Part shown: positions 38,792 through 46,507 of the stretch, piece after piece
Layout: each line of letters begins with the position of its first letter
Numbering within the stretch: position 1 is the first letter of the stretch
Source of the DNA: Microcoleus sp. EPA2
Lineage (GTDB): Bacteria > Cyanobacteriota > Cyanobacteriia > Cyanobacteriales > Microcoleaceae
NCBI GenBank assembly: GCA_020882975.1
Contig: JAHRFD010000004.1
Span: forward strand, 62,001-126,000
Length of the DNA stretch: 64,000 bases
Direction of reading: 5' to 3'
The notes under the pieces: model-generated
The model's input: only the letters and a program-made list of their open reading frames with translations
Database searches by the model: none
Told to the model about the DNA's origin: nothing
Translations under genes and position numbers: made by a program

Positions 38792-39823
38792 TTAGTTCAA
38801 CACCTTGGAACGCCGCACAACATACAAAGAAGATTTAGCTGGTACTTTCCCTTTTTTTGCCATAGCTTGGTAAAGCATGACCGCTACTTCTGCGCGAGTT
38901 GCTGTTGTATTTGGCCTCAAAAGTTGGCGCTTCGGATAGTTGACAATAAGGCCAGCTTCTGTAGCGGCTGCTACTTGGTTAACAGCCCATTTAGGTATCT
39001 TTTGTTTGTCGGTATAAAACTGTAAAGTTTTGGTCGTTGTCTTTGATGGTTTCAGATTCAAGCCGCTAGCCAGAGATGCGATTACTTCCACACGGGGAAC
39101 TGGTTTGTCAGGACGAAACTCCTGGTTTGGGTATCCTTTTAAGTATCCTGTTTTGACGCTGTAGTCGATGAAAGGAGCGGCCGGATCGCCGGATTTGATA
39201 TCTTTAAAATCAACTGCTTTGCGACGCGGTTCTTGATCGGACATTTGCTTAATTAATCGCGCTAGTTCCGCTCGCGTTATTGGTTCGTCGGGACGAAATT
39301 TGTTGTCTGTGACATCTGAAAAAATTTGCCGATCGACTAATGCTAAAATAAATGGACGGGCCCAATGCTTATCTGGAACATCGGATAATTTGACCGGAGC
39401 AATTTTTCCTTGAGCAGGTTTAGGTTTGGTAATTATCGGAGCCGGAGTCGAGGGCACAATTGGCTGTTCGGGAACAACGCTAGCTGGAGGGACAATCACA
39501 GGAATTGGCACCACAACTTGCGGTAATGGTGCGAGGGAAGTTCCTGGAGAGGGGGAGGGAATTACTCTGGCTGGGGGGGATGGCAGATCCGAACTAGACG
39601 GCGGGGGCGTTAAGATTGTGGGGCGATCGGACACAGCAGCAGGTTGAGAGAATACCGCTGGAAATTGCCAATTGGTAACACCGAATTGACTGGGTTTTTT
39701 CCCTATTACCCAAAATAAAATTCCACCCATAGTCCCGAAGGCGACTAGGATCGCAATTAATTCATCCAATCCGAGAGGTCTTTTTTCCCTTGATGGAGGT
39801 TGTGAAGAAGACATAATTATCAC
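38792..39823 (-). CDS. S-layer homology (SLH) domain protein
   Basis: A 343-residue protein with a short cytoplasmic start, one membrane helix (LDELIAILVAFGTMGGILFW), a long Pro-rich spacer (PPSSSDLPSPPARVIPSPSP) and three SLH modules from about residue 145 (KHWARPFILALVDRQIFSDV; KAVDFKDIKSGDPAAPFIDY; KIPKWAVNQVAAATEAGLIV). SLH domains bind pyruvylated cell-wall polymers. Its likely place is the inner membrane, reaching the wall. MIIM and MSSS are both possible starts. Confidence 0.92.
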   Translation of the reverse strand: MIIMSSSQPPSREKRPLGLDELIAILVAFGTMGGILFWVIGKKPSQFGVTNWQFPAVFSQPAAVSDRPTILTPPPSSSDLPSPPARVIPSPSPGTSLAPLPQVVVPIPVIVPPASVVPEQPIVPSTPAPIITKPKPAQGKIAPVKLSDVPDKHWARPFILALVDRQIFSDVTDNKFRPDEPITRAELARLIKQMSDQEPRRKAVDFKDIKSGDPAAPFIDYSVKTGYLKGYPNQEFRPDKPVPRVEVIASLASGLNLKPSKTTTKTLQFYTDKQKIPKWAVNQVAAATEAGLIVNYPKRQLLRPNTTATRAEVAVMLYQAMAKKGKVPAKSSLYVVRRSKVLN

Positions 39824-39972
39824 CTACATATCTATAGATATCGTCTCTGTCTAAGTCATGGTAAACTACGATGGACCAAAATCTAAAATCTCACATTTCT
39901 ATAGATATGCTAAGCTACGATCCCAATCTAAAATCTAAAATCTAAACTCTATCTAAAATCTCCAATAAAACT

Positions 39973-40341
39973 ATGGCTACCTGGCTTTGCGTAAAACAGT
40001 GCGGTGCTTGTTGTTACCTCGACCCCACAGAGCGCCCTGACTTAGACGAGTATTTATCAGAGGAAGAATTAGGACTATACTTGAGCCTCGTAGGTGATGA
40101 CGGTTGGTGTGTCAACTTTGACAAAGAAACGCGAGAGTGCGGAATTTATGCCGATCGCCCGCGCTTTTGTCGTGTAGACTCAGAGGTGTTTGAGGATATG
40201 TACGGTATTGAGCCTGCTGAGTTGAACGATTTTGCGATCGACTGCTGCTTAGAGCATATTGAAGACCTTTATGGCGATCGATCTTTAGAGATGATCCGCT
40301 TCCAGCAACAAGTCGGAAGTATCGCCCATCCTCAAAACTGA
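39973..40341 (+). CDS. YkgJ-type cysteine cluster protein
   Basis: A 122-residue protein with the YkgJ/UPF0153 cysteine pattern: CVKQCGACCYLDP near the start, WCVNFDKETRECGIYADRPR, FCRVD and a late DCCLEHIE. The cysteines probably bind zinc or an Fe-S cluster; the role is unknown. Conserved in cyanobacteria as a short version of the family. Confidence 0.88.
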   Translation: MATWLCVKQCGACCYLDPTERPDLDEYLSEEELGLYLSLVGDDGWCVNFDKETRECGIYADRPRFCRVDSEVFEDMYGIEPAELNDFAIDCCLEHIEDLYGDRSLEMIRFQQQVGSIAHPQN

Positions 40342-40478
40342 TAGTGTAATCCCATCAATTAATCATCTATTTCGCCACCTTCAGCTATAGCTGTAACCAA
40401 AAGCATTCAATGGATAGCTGCCCCCTCGTCTGGTTACAATAAAAAAATCAAGGAAATATCGCCTAGTTGAGTTGAAAA

Positions 40479-40799
40479 ATGAGCAATCGAGACGGTTTTA
40501 CAGGCGGATTTATTGCAGGTGCCGCAGTTGGTGGCTTGGTGGGTGCTGTTTTGGGGGCGGTGCTATCGAGACGCGCTGCTGAGGCATTCCTGGCAGACTC
40601 CTCGGAGTCAAAGTCCATCAAGGGAAGCAAGGGCAAAAGCAGCCAAATGGAAGCCCAACGCATGGAAGTAGCAAGGCTGAGTTTAGAAGATAAAATTTCC
40701 CAACTCAATCAAGCAATCGATGATGTGCGACTCGAAATCCGTGATGTGAATGGCAACGCACAGCACACCAGCCAAAGTTCTTTAGCTGAAGATTCCTGA
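40479..40799 (+). CDS. small membrane protein with glycine zipper (YtxH-like)
   Basis: A 106-residue protein. Residues 7-30 are a Gly/Ala-rich hydrophobic helix (GGFIAGAAVGGLVGAVLGAV) of the YtxH or glycine-zipper type, followed by a Ser/Lys-rich stretch and a coiled coil (EDKISQLNQAIDDVRLEIRD). Such proteins sit in the membrane with a cytoplasmic coiled coil. No precise function is known. I believe it is conserved among cyanobacteria. Confidence 0.7.
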   Translation: MSNRDGFTGGFIAGAAVGGLVGAVLGAVLSRRAAEAFLADSSESKSIKGSKGKSSQMEAQRMEVARLSLEDKISQLNQAIDDVRLEIRDVNGNAQHTSQSSLAEDS

Positions 40800-40916
40800 A
40801 TCAATTTCAGGTTGCTTAGCCTAACCCAAAGCAATTGCTTATCAGCCCCCGGATCGATCCGTGGGGTCAATTCTGCAATCCTCAATCTAGAATCCAACAG
40901 CGAAAATCGCTTCATA

Positions 40917-41022
40917 TCCATTCCGGTTGTATCGGAATGATTTAACCACGAAGGCGCGAAGGACGCGAAGGAAGAGAAGAGAGAGTTTAATAATTCCGAT
41001 GCTAACGGATTTGGTATCACTG
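40917..41022. mobile_element. ~105-bp imperfect palindrome with purine-rich core (copy 3)
   Basis: CCGGTTGTATCGGAATGATT and the complement of AATAATTCCGATGCTAACGG match at 16 of 20 positions. The core is GAAGGCGCGAAGGACGCGAA. It fills most of the gap before the YggT gene. Confidence 0.65.
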
Positions 41023-41086
41023 TGGCAATTATGCTAAACTAAAACTCAAAGCTTTTCTAAACTTTACTCAACATCAAGCAAAATTT

Positions 41087-41374
41087 ATGAGTTATTCAAT
41101 AGGGCTTTTGGCAACCACCCTGTCATCATTTCTGCAAATCTATTTCGTTCTCATGATTATTCGGGTGCTGTTAAGCTGGTTTCCCAACATCAATTGGTAT
41201 GACCCTCCTTTTTCGATTTTGAGTCAGTTAACAGACCCTTACCTTAATTTATTTCGCTCAATTATCCCTCCCCTAGGAGGTATTGACTTTTCTCCCCTGA
41301 TTGCCTTTTTTGTCCTTCAGTTCGGCTCGGAATTCTTGATCGGTCTTTTAAGCAACTTGCAAACAGCACTTTAG
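41087..41374 (+). CDS. YggT family membrane protein
   Basis: A 95-residue protein with two hydrophobic regions and the YggT signature: IIRVLLSWFPNINWYDPPFS, then TDPYLNLFRSIIPPLGGIDF and SPLIAFFVLQF. In cyanobacteria and chloroplasts, YggT/YlmG-type proteins are linked to membrane-protein assembly or to nucleoid and thylakoid organisation. A bidirectional terminator follows. Confidence 0.93.
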   Translation: MSYSIGLLATTLSSFLQIYFVLMIIRVLLSWFPNINWYDPPFSILSQLTDPYLNLFRSIIPPLGGIDFSPLIAFFVLQFGSEFLIGLLSNLQTAL

Positions 41375-41411
41375 CTAATTAAGTCCCTATCAAAAATCAC
41401 AGAATAATTAT

Positions 41412-41440
41412 AAACCCGACTTTTTTCAGAAGTCGGGTTT
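41412..41440. terminator. bidirectional terminator
   Basis: AAACCCGACT at 41412-41421 pairs with AGTCGGGTTT at 41431-41440, between the YggT gene and the convergent secreted protein gene. Confidence 0.85.
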
Positions 41441-41447
41441 AGAGTTT

Positions 41448-41879
41448 TTAGCGACGCACAACACCAGTAAAACCAGTAGCTTTAAACTGCTTGAGCTTCA
41501 AAGGAGTTGGTTGATTTGCCGCCACGGAGATTCTAAGCTGAAAATCGCTAACTCCGGGAGGAACTTCTTCGATGGACCCCAAACGAGTGCGATTCTGCAT
41601 CACCGGGTTGTCATCGGCATCATAAATCCGGCCGAAAATATCAGCATTAACAACAGGTTTACCGCTGGTATTTTCAGCTTTACCAGTAATTAAAAAACAG
41701 TTAGCTTCCATGGAACTGCCGCTGGTGACGGTTCCTTCTGCCATTTCTGCCGGACATTCGCGATAGGAAAGATCCGATAGTTTAATTTGTGTCAGCGCCC
41801 AAGCTGGTGGAGTGAATGCTAAACTAAAAATTCCGATCAGGCAAGTAGCGAAAAACAGGCTGATAGCTCTAAATTTCAT
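41448..41879 (-). CDS. secreted protein of unknown function
   Basis: A 143-residue protein with a clear signal peptide (MKFRAISLFFATCLIGIFSL, cleavage near PPAWA-LT). The mature part looks like a small beta-sandwich similar to FxLYD-type domains (NCFLITGKAENTSGKPVVNA, then DIFGRIYDADDNPV). Two cysteines could form a disulfide in the periplasm. The exact role is unknown; related proteins are found in other cyanobacteria. It is the gene directly after aroE on the minus strand, 63 nt away. Confidence 0.6.
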   Translation of the reverse strand: MKFRAISLFFATCLIGIFSLAFTPPAWALTQIKLSDLSYRECPAEMAEGTVTSGSSMEANCFLITGKAENTSGKPVVNADIFGRIYDADDNPVMQNRTRLGSIEEVPPGVSDFQLRISVAANQPTPLKLKQFKATGFTGVVRR

Positions 41880-41941
41880 AGGTGGCAGCGCCAGAATATT
41901 TTAAATCTCAGCTTAGCGCGAATTCCGTAGCAAATTGCTAG

Positions 41942-43075
41942 TCAATCTAAGCCCAAATGCTTTCGCAAGGCTAGGCGCATGACTTCTACGGGGACTGATT
42001 CTGTCTCCAGCCAAATTTTTAAGGCGGCGGCTCCTTGTTGAACTAACATGGGTAGCCCGTCAATGACTTGGGCTCCGCGAAGTTGGGCATCTTTGAGAAA
42101 TTGAGTAGGGCTGGGGTTGTAAATTAAATCATAGGCGATCGCACCTGGGGAAATTTGGTCGATCGCAGCTAACGGCACCGGCGACTTTTCTCCGTGGGGA
42201 TACATCCCCACCGGAGTCGTGTTGACTAGCAAATCGGCCTGAGAAATTAACCTTGACAAATTATCCCAAGTATGCACTTGCAAAGATTTGACAGGTATGG
42301 GAGAATCAACCCAACTCTGCTGAAATTCCGACAAATTTTGCCGATCGCGGCCCACAACATGAATCTGGGCACAGCCCAATTGAGCACAGCCGGCCACCAC
42401 CGCTCTCGCCGCGCCCCCATTTCCCAAAATTACGGCTACTTTCTGACTCCAATCGGACTCCCCCCTAGCCGCTCCTGGGTAAGGGGAGTCAGAGGATTCG
42501 GCAGTCCTATTGCCACTTTCTAAGGCAGATTTCACCTCTGTAGCCCCCCCTGGGTAAGGCAGGGCTATTTCATTCTCTTGTAGGGGCGGTGCCCCCGTGC
42601 CCGCCCCAATCTCTGAAACACATACAAAATCGTGGAGGAAGAGGGTAGGCGCGGGGGCACTACCCCTAGAAAACCATGATTTGTCTGAGAATGAAACCGC
42701 CCCCCCTTGGTAAGGGGGGGTTGGGGGGGGTTGCAACGGGGCGAGAAAGCCTTCCACATCAGTATTTGTACCGCACCAACCTTTGTCAGTTCGGTATACG
42801 GTATTGACAGCACCGATCGCACGAGCAATGGGAGAAACCTCGGACAATAGGGGTAAGATTGCTTGTTTGTGGGGAATGGTGATGCTAAATCCCCGCAACC
42901 CGATCGCCTCAAAGCCTAAAAGAGCAGCTTTTAGATCCTCTGGTTTTACCGGAAATGCGAGGTACACAAAATCGACTCCCAGATGGGAAATCGCAGCATT
43001 GTGCATCACCGGTGACAGAGAATGGGCGATCGGATCGCCAATCACTCCCAACAATTTAGTAGTACCTTTAATCAT
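41942..43075 (-). CDS. aroE: shikimate dehydrogenase with ~92-residue repeat-derived insertion
   Basis: A 377-residue enzyme; relatives are about 285. It reduces 3-dehydroshikimate in aromatic amino acid synthesis. Catalytic Lys70 (ITIPHK) and Asp106 (GTNTD) are intact, as is the NADP loop GNGGAARA (218-225). Between GFLAPL (110-115) and WSQKVAVIL (209 on) there is an extra Pro/Gly/Ser-rich segment (QPPPTPPYQGG..., GAGTGAPPLQE..., LPYPGGATEV...). Its DNA (about 42450-42732) consists of several palindromic GC-rich repeats also found between genes. The insertion lies at the junction between the substrate and cofactor domains and keeps the frame open, so the enzyme may still be active. Confidence 0.94.
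   Translation of the reverse strand: MIKGTTKLLGVIGDPIAHSLSPVMHNAAISHLGVDFVYLAFPVKPEDLKAALLGFEAIGLRGFSITIPHKQAILPLLSEVSPIARAIGAVNTVYRTDKGWCGTNTDVEGFLAPLQPPPTPPYQGGAVSFSDKSWFSRGSAPAPTLFLHDFVCVSEIGAGTGAPPLQENEIALPYPGGATEVKSALESGNRTAESSDSPYPGAARGESDWSQKVAVILGNGGAARAVVAGCAQLGCAQIHVVGRDRQNLSEFQQSWVDSPIPVKSLQVHTWDNLSRLISQADLLVNTTPVGMYPHGEKSPVPLAAIDQISPGAIAYDLIYNPSPTQFLKDAQLRGAQVIDGLPMLVQQGAAALKIWLETESVPVEVMRLALRKHLGLD
42450..42732. repeat. nested palindromic repeats inside aroE
   Basis: The cluster comprises CCCCCCTTGGTAAGGGGGGG (about 42700-42720), the 26-bp TAGGGGCGGTGCC... unit (42581-42606), a second GGGGGCACTACCCCTA half-unit near 42654 and two CC(C/T)GGGTAAGG-type palindromes between 42472 and 42560. 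The stretch is in frame throughout. Confidence 0.85.
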
Positions 43076-43079
43076 TTTT

Positions 43080-43150
43080 TGAGTTGACGGTTGACTGTGA
43101 GCTATTAGCTGTCAACCATCAACTCTCAAGCATCAACCGTCAACTGTCAA
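43080..43150. repeat. STRR-like heptamer array (GTCAACT type)
   Basis: TTGACGGTTGACTGTGAGCT, then repeated CAACTCT/CAACCGT heptamers, between aroE and the ATPase gene; the array continues into the last codons of the ATPase gene (ELTVDG). Confidence 0.7.
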
Positions 43151-44536
43151 CTCTTTGGCGTCAGCCAAAATTGGGTTGACATCAAACCAATAATCCTCAC
43201 CATAACGGTACTCAAATACCCACAGGCTGCGCAACAAAATTTGATATTTTGTTTCTCCGCTGACTGTTTTGGCTGAGGATACTTGCTTCAACAGTTCCCA
43301 CTCATCAGGCTCGATCGCCAAAGTGAGTTGATGACGCCGCTGAACGATTACCTTTTCCAAGGTTTCCCTAGACAGCGGTGGATCTTCTCTCTGGAGACAA
43401 CCATAAAGTAGTTGCAGCAAATTACGGACGTGTCCGCCACTAACTCGACAGAGGCGATCGAGGGTTTCGGGAGAATCAAAAATCTTGCCAATCAAAGCAT
43501 AGCGTTCGTTTTCCTGCACCATTGGGAAAGCGCGAGCCAACACCATCTGGCGCAACAATTCTACACCCTCTGTACATTCAGAACCATCGCGACTATGTAC
43601 CGGGACCATTGGTAACACCTTGGGATCGACCCCAAATCGATTGGTCAACTGACCCAAATCGTTAGAAAATATCAACACCAAAGGAATGGTATAAACTACG
43701 TGACAATTGAGTCTGGCCAACTGTTCGCCGCGATCGACAAACAGATATTCCGGCTGAAGTCGTCCTGTGGGCTTAGCGCACAAATGTATGCGATCGAGAT
43801 TATCAATAATCACCACCAGACCTCGTTTTCCCCGACTTTTGAGTGCTTGAATAGCTGGTTCTAGCAACTCCTTATTCAGAGCCTCCAAAATCACATTAGT
43901 TCGAGGTTCCAAATATTGCCTCAACTCCGATCGCAAATTCGGAGAATCCTTAGCTTTTGCGGTAATTTTTCCAATACCAAAAGCCAAAGAAAATTCTCCC
44001 TCCGTGCTGGCACTTATTTCCCCCACACCCGGAAAATTTGCGTCAGCTTTCAGATCGATTTGAGTTTGAAAAACATCTGCCACCCCCTTCAGCAAAGCCT
44101 TAAAACCTGTCGGTTGCAGCTTAATTTTTAGTTTCTCAATACTTTCGCTCACCTGACGAGCCACGCTCAATAAAATGTCAGTTATATCCACATCTGCCAT
44201 ATCCAAGTCCTTGCTAGACTCAAAGTAGACTACGTGAAATCCCTGATGTTCCAATTCCGATTGCAGCCGTAACAATTCTGTAGATTTACCACAGCCAATG
44301 TGTCCAGTGAATAGTTGGCAAGTCGGTTCGTCAGGGGAGAGACGGCTGATAGTCCGCTCCAATTGTTCTACGATAGTGCCACCCCTAACCGAAGAGAATT
44401 CGATGTAATATTTTTTGTCTTCTGAATTTCCTACTGCGAGGGTGTAGCTGGGATTGCAAACCTTATAAAATCTCTGTAAATCTAGTTCCATACCCTGTCC
44501 ACTCAAATTTATATTATACTCTAATACCTTATTCAT
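43133..44536 (-). CDS. AAA/STAND-type P-loop ATPase
   Basis: A 467-residue protein. Walker A is TGHIGCGKST and Walker B LVVIIDNLDRI, with a conserved SGGHVRNLLQLL sensor-like segment. A variable region between them (residues ~120-200) contains GVGEISASTEGEFSLAFGIG. The C-terminal ~90 residues may form a winged helix. Related stand-alone ATPases occur in many cyanobacteria, but the client is unknown. ATG at 44491 (MELDLQRFYKVC) is an alternative start that fits the domain boundary better. The last codons derive from the adjacent heptamer array, so the natural C-terminus may have been altered. Confidence 0.82.
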   Translation of the reverse strand: MNKVLEYNINLSGQGMELDLQRFYKVCNPSYTLAVGNSEDKKYYIEFSSVRGGTIVEQLERTISRLSPDEPTCQLFTGHIGCGKSTELLRLQSELEHQGFHVVYFESSKDLDMADVDITDILLSVARQVSESIEKLKIKLQPTGFKALLKGVADVFQTQIDLKADANFPGVGEISASTEGEFSLAFGIGKITAKAKDSPNLRSELRQYLEPRTNVILEALNKELLEPAIQALKSRGKRGLVVIIDNLDRIHLCAKPTGRLQPEYLFVDRGEQLARLNCHVVYTIPLVLIFSNDLGQLTNRFGVDPKVLPMVPVHSRDGSECTEGVELLRQMVLARAFPMVQENERYALIGKIFDSPETLDRLCRVSGGHVRNLLQLLYGCLQREDPPLSRETLEKVIVQRRHQLTLAIEPDEWELLKQVSSAKTVSGETKYQILLRSLWVFEYRYGEDYWFDVNPILADAKELTVDG

Positions 44537-44908
44537 TTCGCTATCTTAATTATCAGCCCAAATTGCCAATTTATTCTCTTGTTTTTAGATGAGCTATTTT
44601 AATATTTATCCCCCTAATTAAAAGAATTTTACATTTTCTATACATCTGCCAAAAAGCCTGTCAAGGGGAGGGAAGATTCCTACCCACCATCATTTTAGGA
44701 GATGTCTAATACAACTGCATCCAGAATTGCGTTGAGCATTCTTCCCGACTTGTCCCAAATACTCAAAAACACGCATCCTGCCTGTGCTACAGGAATTACG
44801 GGAGAGTAATAAATGCTGAAATCTAGACAGGGTAAGCGGTATAGGAATTTTTGAATTAGGGGTTGCCACAACCAGAATCTGTGTGCTATTATTAGTTACT
44901 GTCATCTT
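44537..44908. other. 372-bp gap upstream of tRNA-Ser
   Basis: Between the ATPase gene (minus) and tRNA-Ser (plus). It includes a 35-codon frame (44702-44809; MSNTTASRIALSILPDLSQI...) preceded immediately by AGGAG without the usual spacer. I do not recognise it. The remainder is A/T-rich, and the tRNA promoter should lie just before 44909. Confidence 0.3.
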
Positions 44909-44997
44909 GGAGAGGTGGCTGAGTGGTCGAAAGCGGCAGATTGCTAATCTGTTAAGGGTGTTAACATCCTTCGAGGGTTCAAATCCCTCCCTCTCCG
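44909..44997 (+). tRNA. tRNA-Ser (anticodon GCU)
   Basis: 89 nt beginning GGAGAGG and ending CCTCTCC plus discriminator G; no CCA is encoded. The anticodon arm is CAGATTGCTAATCTG with anticodon GCT. The long variable arm (AAGGGTGTTAACATCCTT) is typical of serine tRNAs, and the T arm is GAGGGTTCAAATCCCTC. It reads AGC/AGU codons. Confidence 0.97.
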
Positions 44998-45105
44998 TTT
45001 AGTATGTAATATGCTTAAGCTCTAGAAACCAGATTTAAAAACTGAGGATGTGCTTTTCCCCTACACAAGGGGATATGCAGAGGTAGTGGATAAGTCCTGA
45101 ATTAA

Positions 45106-45519
45106 TTAAAAAACATATTTTTCCGCTACGCGCCAGTACCGGGAAAAACGCTTCAAATCAATGTAGCCATCGTAGCGCACAAAGGGTTCTGGGGATAAAA
45201 TTTCCACAGGGAGCGATCGCCCAATTGTGATACAAATATCCTGAAACCGAGGACTGGGACTTTCCATAGTCACTATTTGATTGGCACTGAATTCTTGAGC
45301 AAAAGCCATAACTTCTGTCGCCACATCGCCACGACGAATAATTACTGGCAATTCCAGCAAACATTCGTAAATAAACAAGATGCGCTTGAGACTTAACTGC
45401 CATTCATCGATTAGCGCATCATCCCAAACCCAAATCGCCGGCGCATTTGGGTAGGCTTTAAAAACCGGACTTTCGGGGTTTAGACAGTCTCCATGTAGCC
45501 AAATAATCGGATTGTTCAT
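45106..45519 (-). CDS. photolyase-like N-terminal alpha/beta domain protein
   Basis: A 137-residue protein from ATG 45519 (MNNPIIWLHGDCLNPESPVF). The frame runs upstream to 45567, but that part only translates a GGGAATC repeat. The segments IWVWDDALIDEWQLSLKRIL, LLELPVIIRRGDVATEVM and the end RYWRVAEKYVF match the antenna-binding Rossmann-like domain of the photolyase/cryptochrome family. It lies 59 nt downstream of the gene encoding the FAD-binding domain, in the same direction. Together the two would correspond to one photolyase split between two genes, in reversed order. Confidence 0.75.
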   Translation of the reverse strand: MNNPIIWLHGDCLNPESPVFKAYPNAPAIWVWDDALIDEWQLSLKRILFIYECLLELPVIIRRGDVATEVMAFAQEFSANQIVTMESPSPRFQDICITIGRSLPVEILSPEPFVRYDGYIDLKRFSRYWRVAEKYVF

Positions 45520-45578
45520 AAATGTGTAATCGGGAATCGGGAATCGGGAATTGGTGATGACCACCAACCAATAACAAA

Positions 45579-46433
45579 TTAGCGAGGTTTTTTAGGACGA
45601 TTCCAACTTTTAGAACCGCCACTGCGATCGACCTTTTCTGCCCCAGGAAACAACTTCCCTTCCAAATATTCGTAACTCCCCTCAAAATCACATTGTCCGT
45701 ACAGAGGACAATCGCCACAATATACCCCCTTAGTGTAACGTTCCAAATTCTCCCGATTAAAAAAATAAGCCTTGTGACTAAAAGTGCTGGCTACCCACTG
45801 CCAAGAAAGATTATTACTCGCAGGATCTCCATCTAGCAAATGTGCCAAAAACCAGCGAGCTCCAGCTTGCCAGCCCACTTTGCGCCAGTGTACGAGATAA
45901 GCGGCCATCCACATCCGCTGGTGATTGTGTAAATAACCAGTTTCTTGCAACTGGTGGCTGAAACTATCGATACAAACCAAACCTGTTGTTCCCTCAACGA
46001 TATCTTCGGGCATGGTTTCGCTGTAAGATGAAGCGGTATAGCCAGTTTTATAGGGTTCTCGGTCTTGCCAAATCCCCTCTCCCAATTCTGCATAAAGTCG
46101 CTGCCAATAATCTCGCCAACCCAACTCGTTAACAAGTTTCACTGCATCTTCTTGATGTCGCACCTTTGCTAGCACCAGATCCCGGACTTCTGCTAGGCTC
46201 AAAACGCCGTAACGTAAATAGGGCGACAAGCGAGTTACCGCGCCGTTGAGAAAGTTGCGGGTTGAGCTGTACTTGCTGGGATCGACTTTTTGTAGTGCTG
46301 TTTCGGCGGCTTTACGCCCGCCTAGGGTAGGGGATACGTGACTGTCTCTGGTGGCGGCTTCGGGGAACTGTTGGCGCAGGTAGGTAATTAATTCTTCGCG
46401 GCTGGCAAATTCCCGCTTCATGTCCTGAGTCAT
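45579..46433 (-). CDS. stand-alone FAD-binding domain protein of the photolyase/cryptochrome family
   Basis: A 284-residue protein from ATG 46433 (MTQDMKREFASREELITYLR); the frame is open to 46496. It holds the helical FAD-binding domain: SPYLRYGVLSLAEVRD, ELGWRDYWQRLY, then TGYLHNHQRMWMAAYLVHWR and DPASNNLSWQWVASTFSHK. A C-terminal cysteine cluster (YCGDCPLYGQC) may bind an Fe-S cluster, as in some related proteins. The normal N-terminal antenna domain is missing and is probably supplied by the gene directly downstream. DNA-repair or light-sensing function cannot be decided. Confidence 0.85.
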   Translation of the reverse strand: MTQDMKREFASREELITYLRQQFPEAATRDSHVSPTLGGRKAAETALQKVDPSKYSSTRNFLNGAVTRLSPYLRYGVLSLAEVRDLVLAKVRHQEDAVKLVNELGWRDYWQRLYAELGEGIWQDREPYKTGYTASSYSETMPEDIVEGTTGLVCIDSFSHQLQETGYLHNHQRMWMAAYLVHWRKVGWQAGARWFLAHLLDGDPASNNLSWQWVASTFSHKAYFFNRENLERYTKGVYCGDCPLYGQCDFEGSYEYLEGKLFPGAEKVDRSGGSKSWNRPKKPR

Positions 46434-46507
46434 TTTTCTTAATCCCCTGTTATTGTTCCTGAATGTTAAAGCTATACACTCAAGATTAAATATCATAGCA
46501 AAATCTT

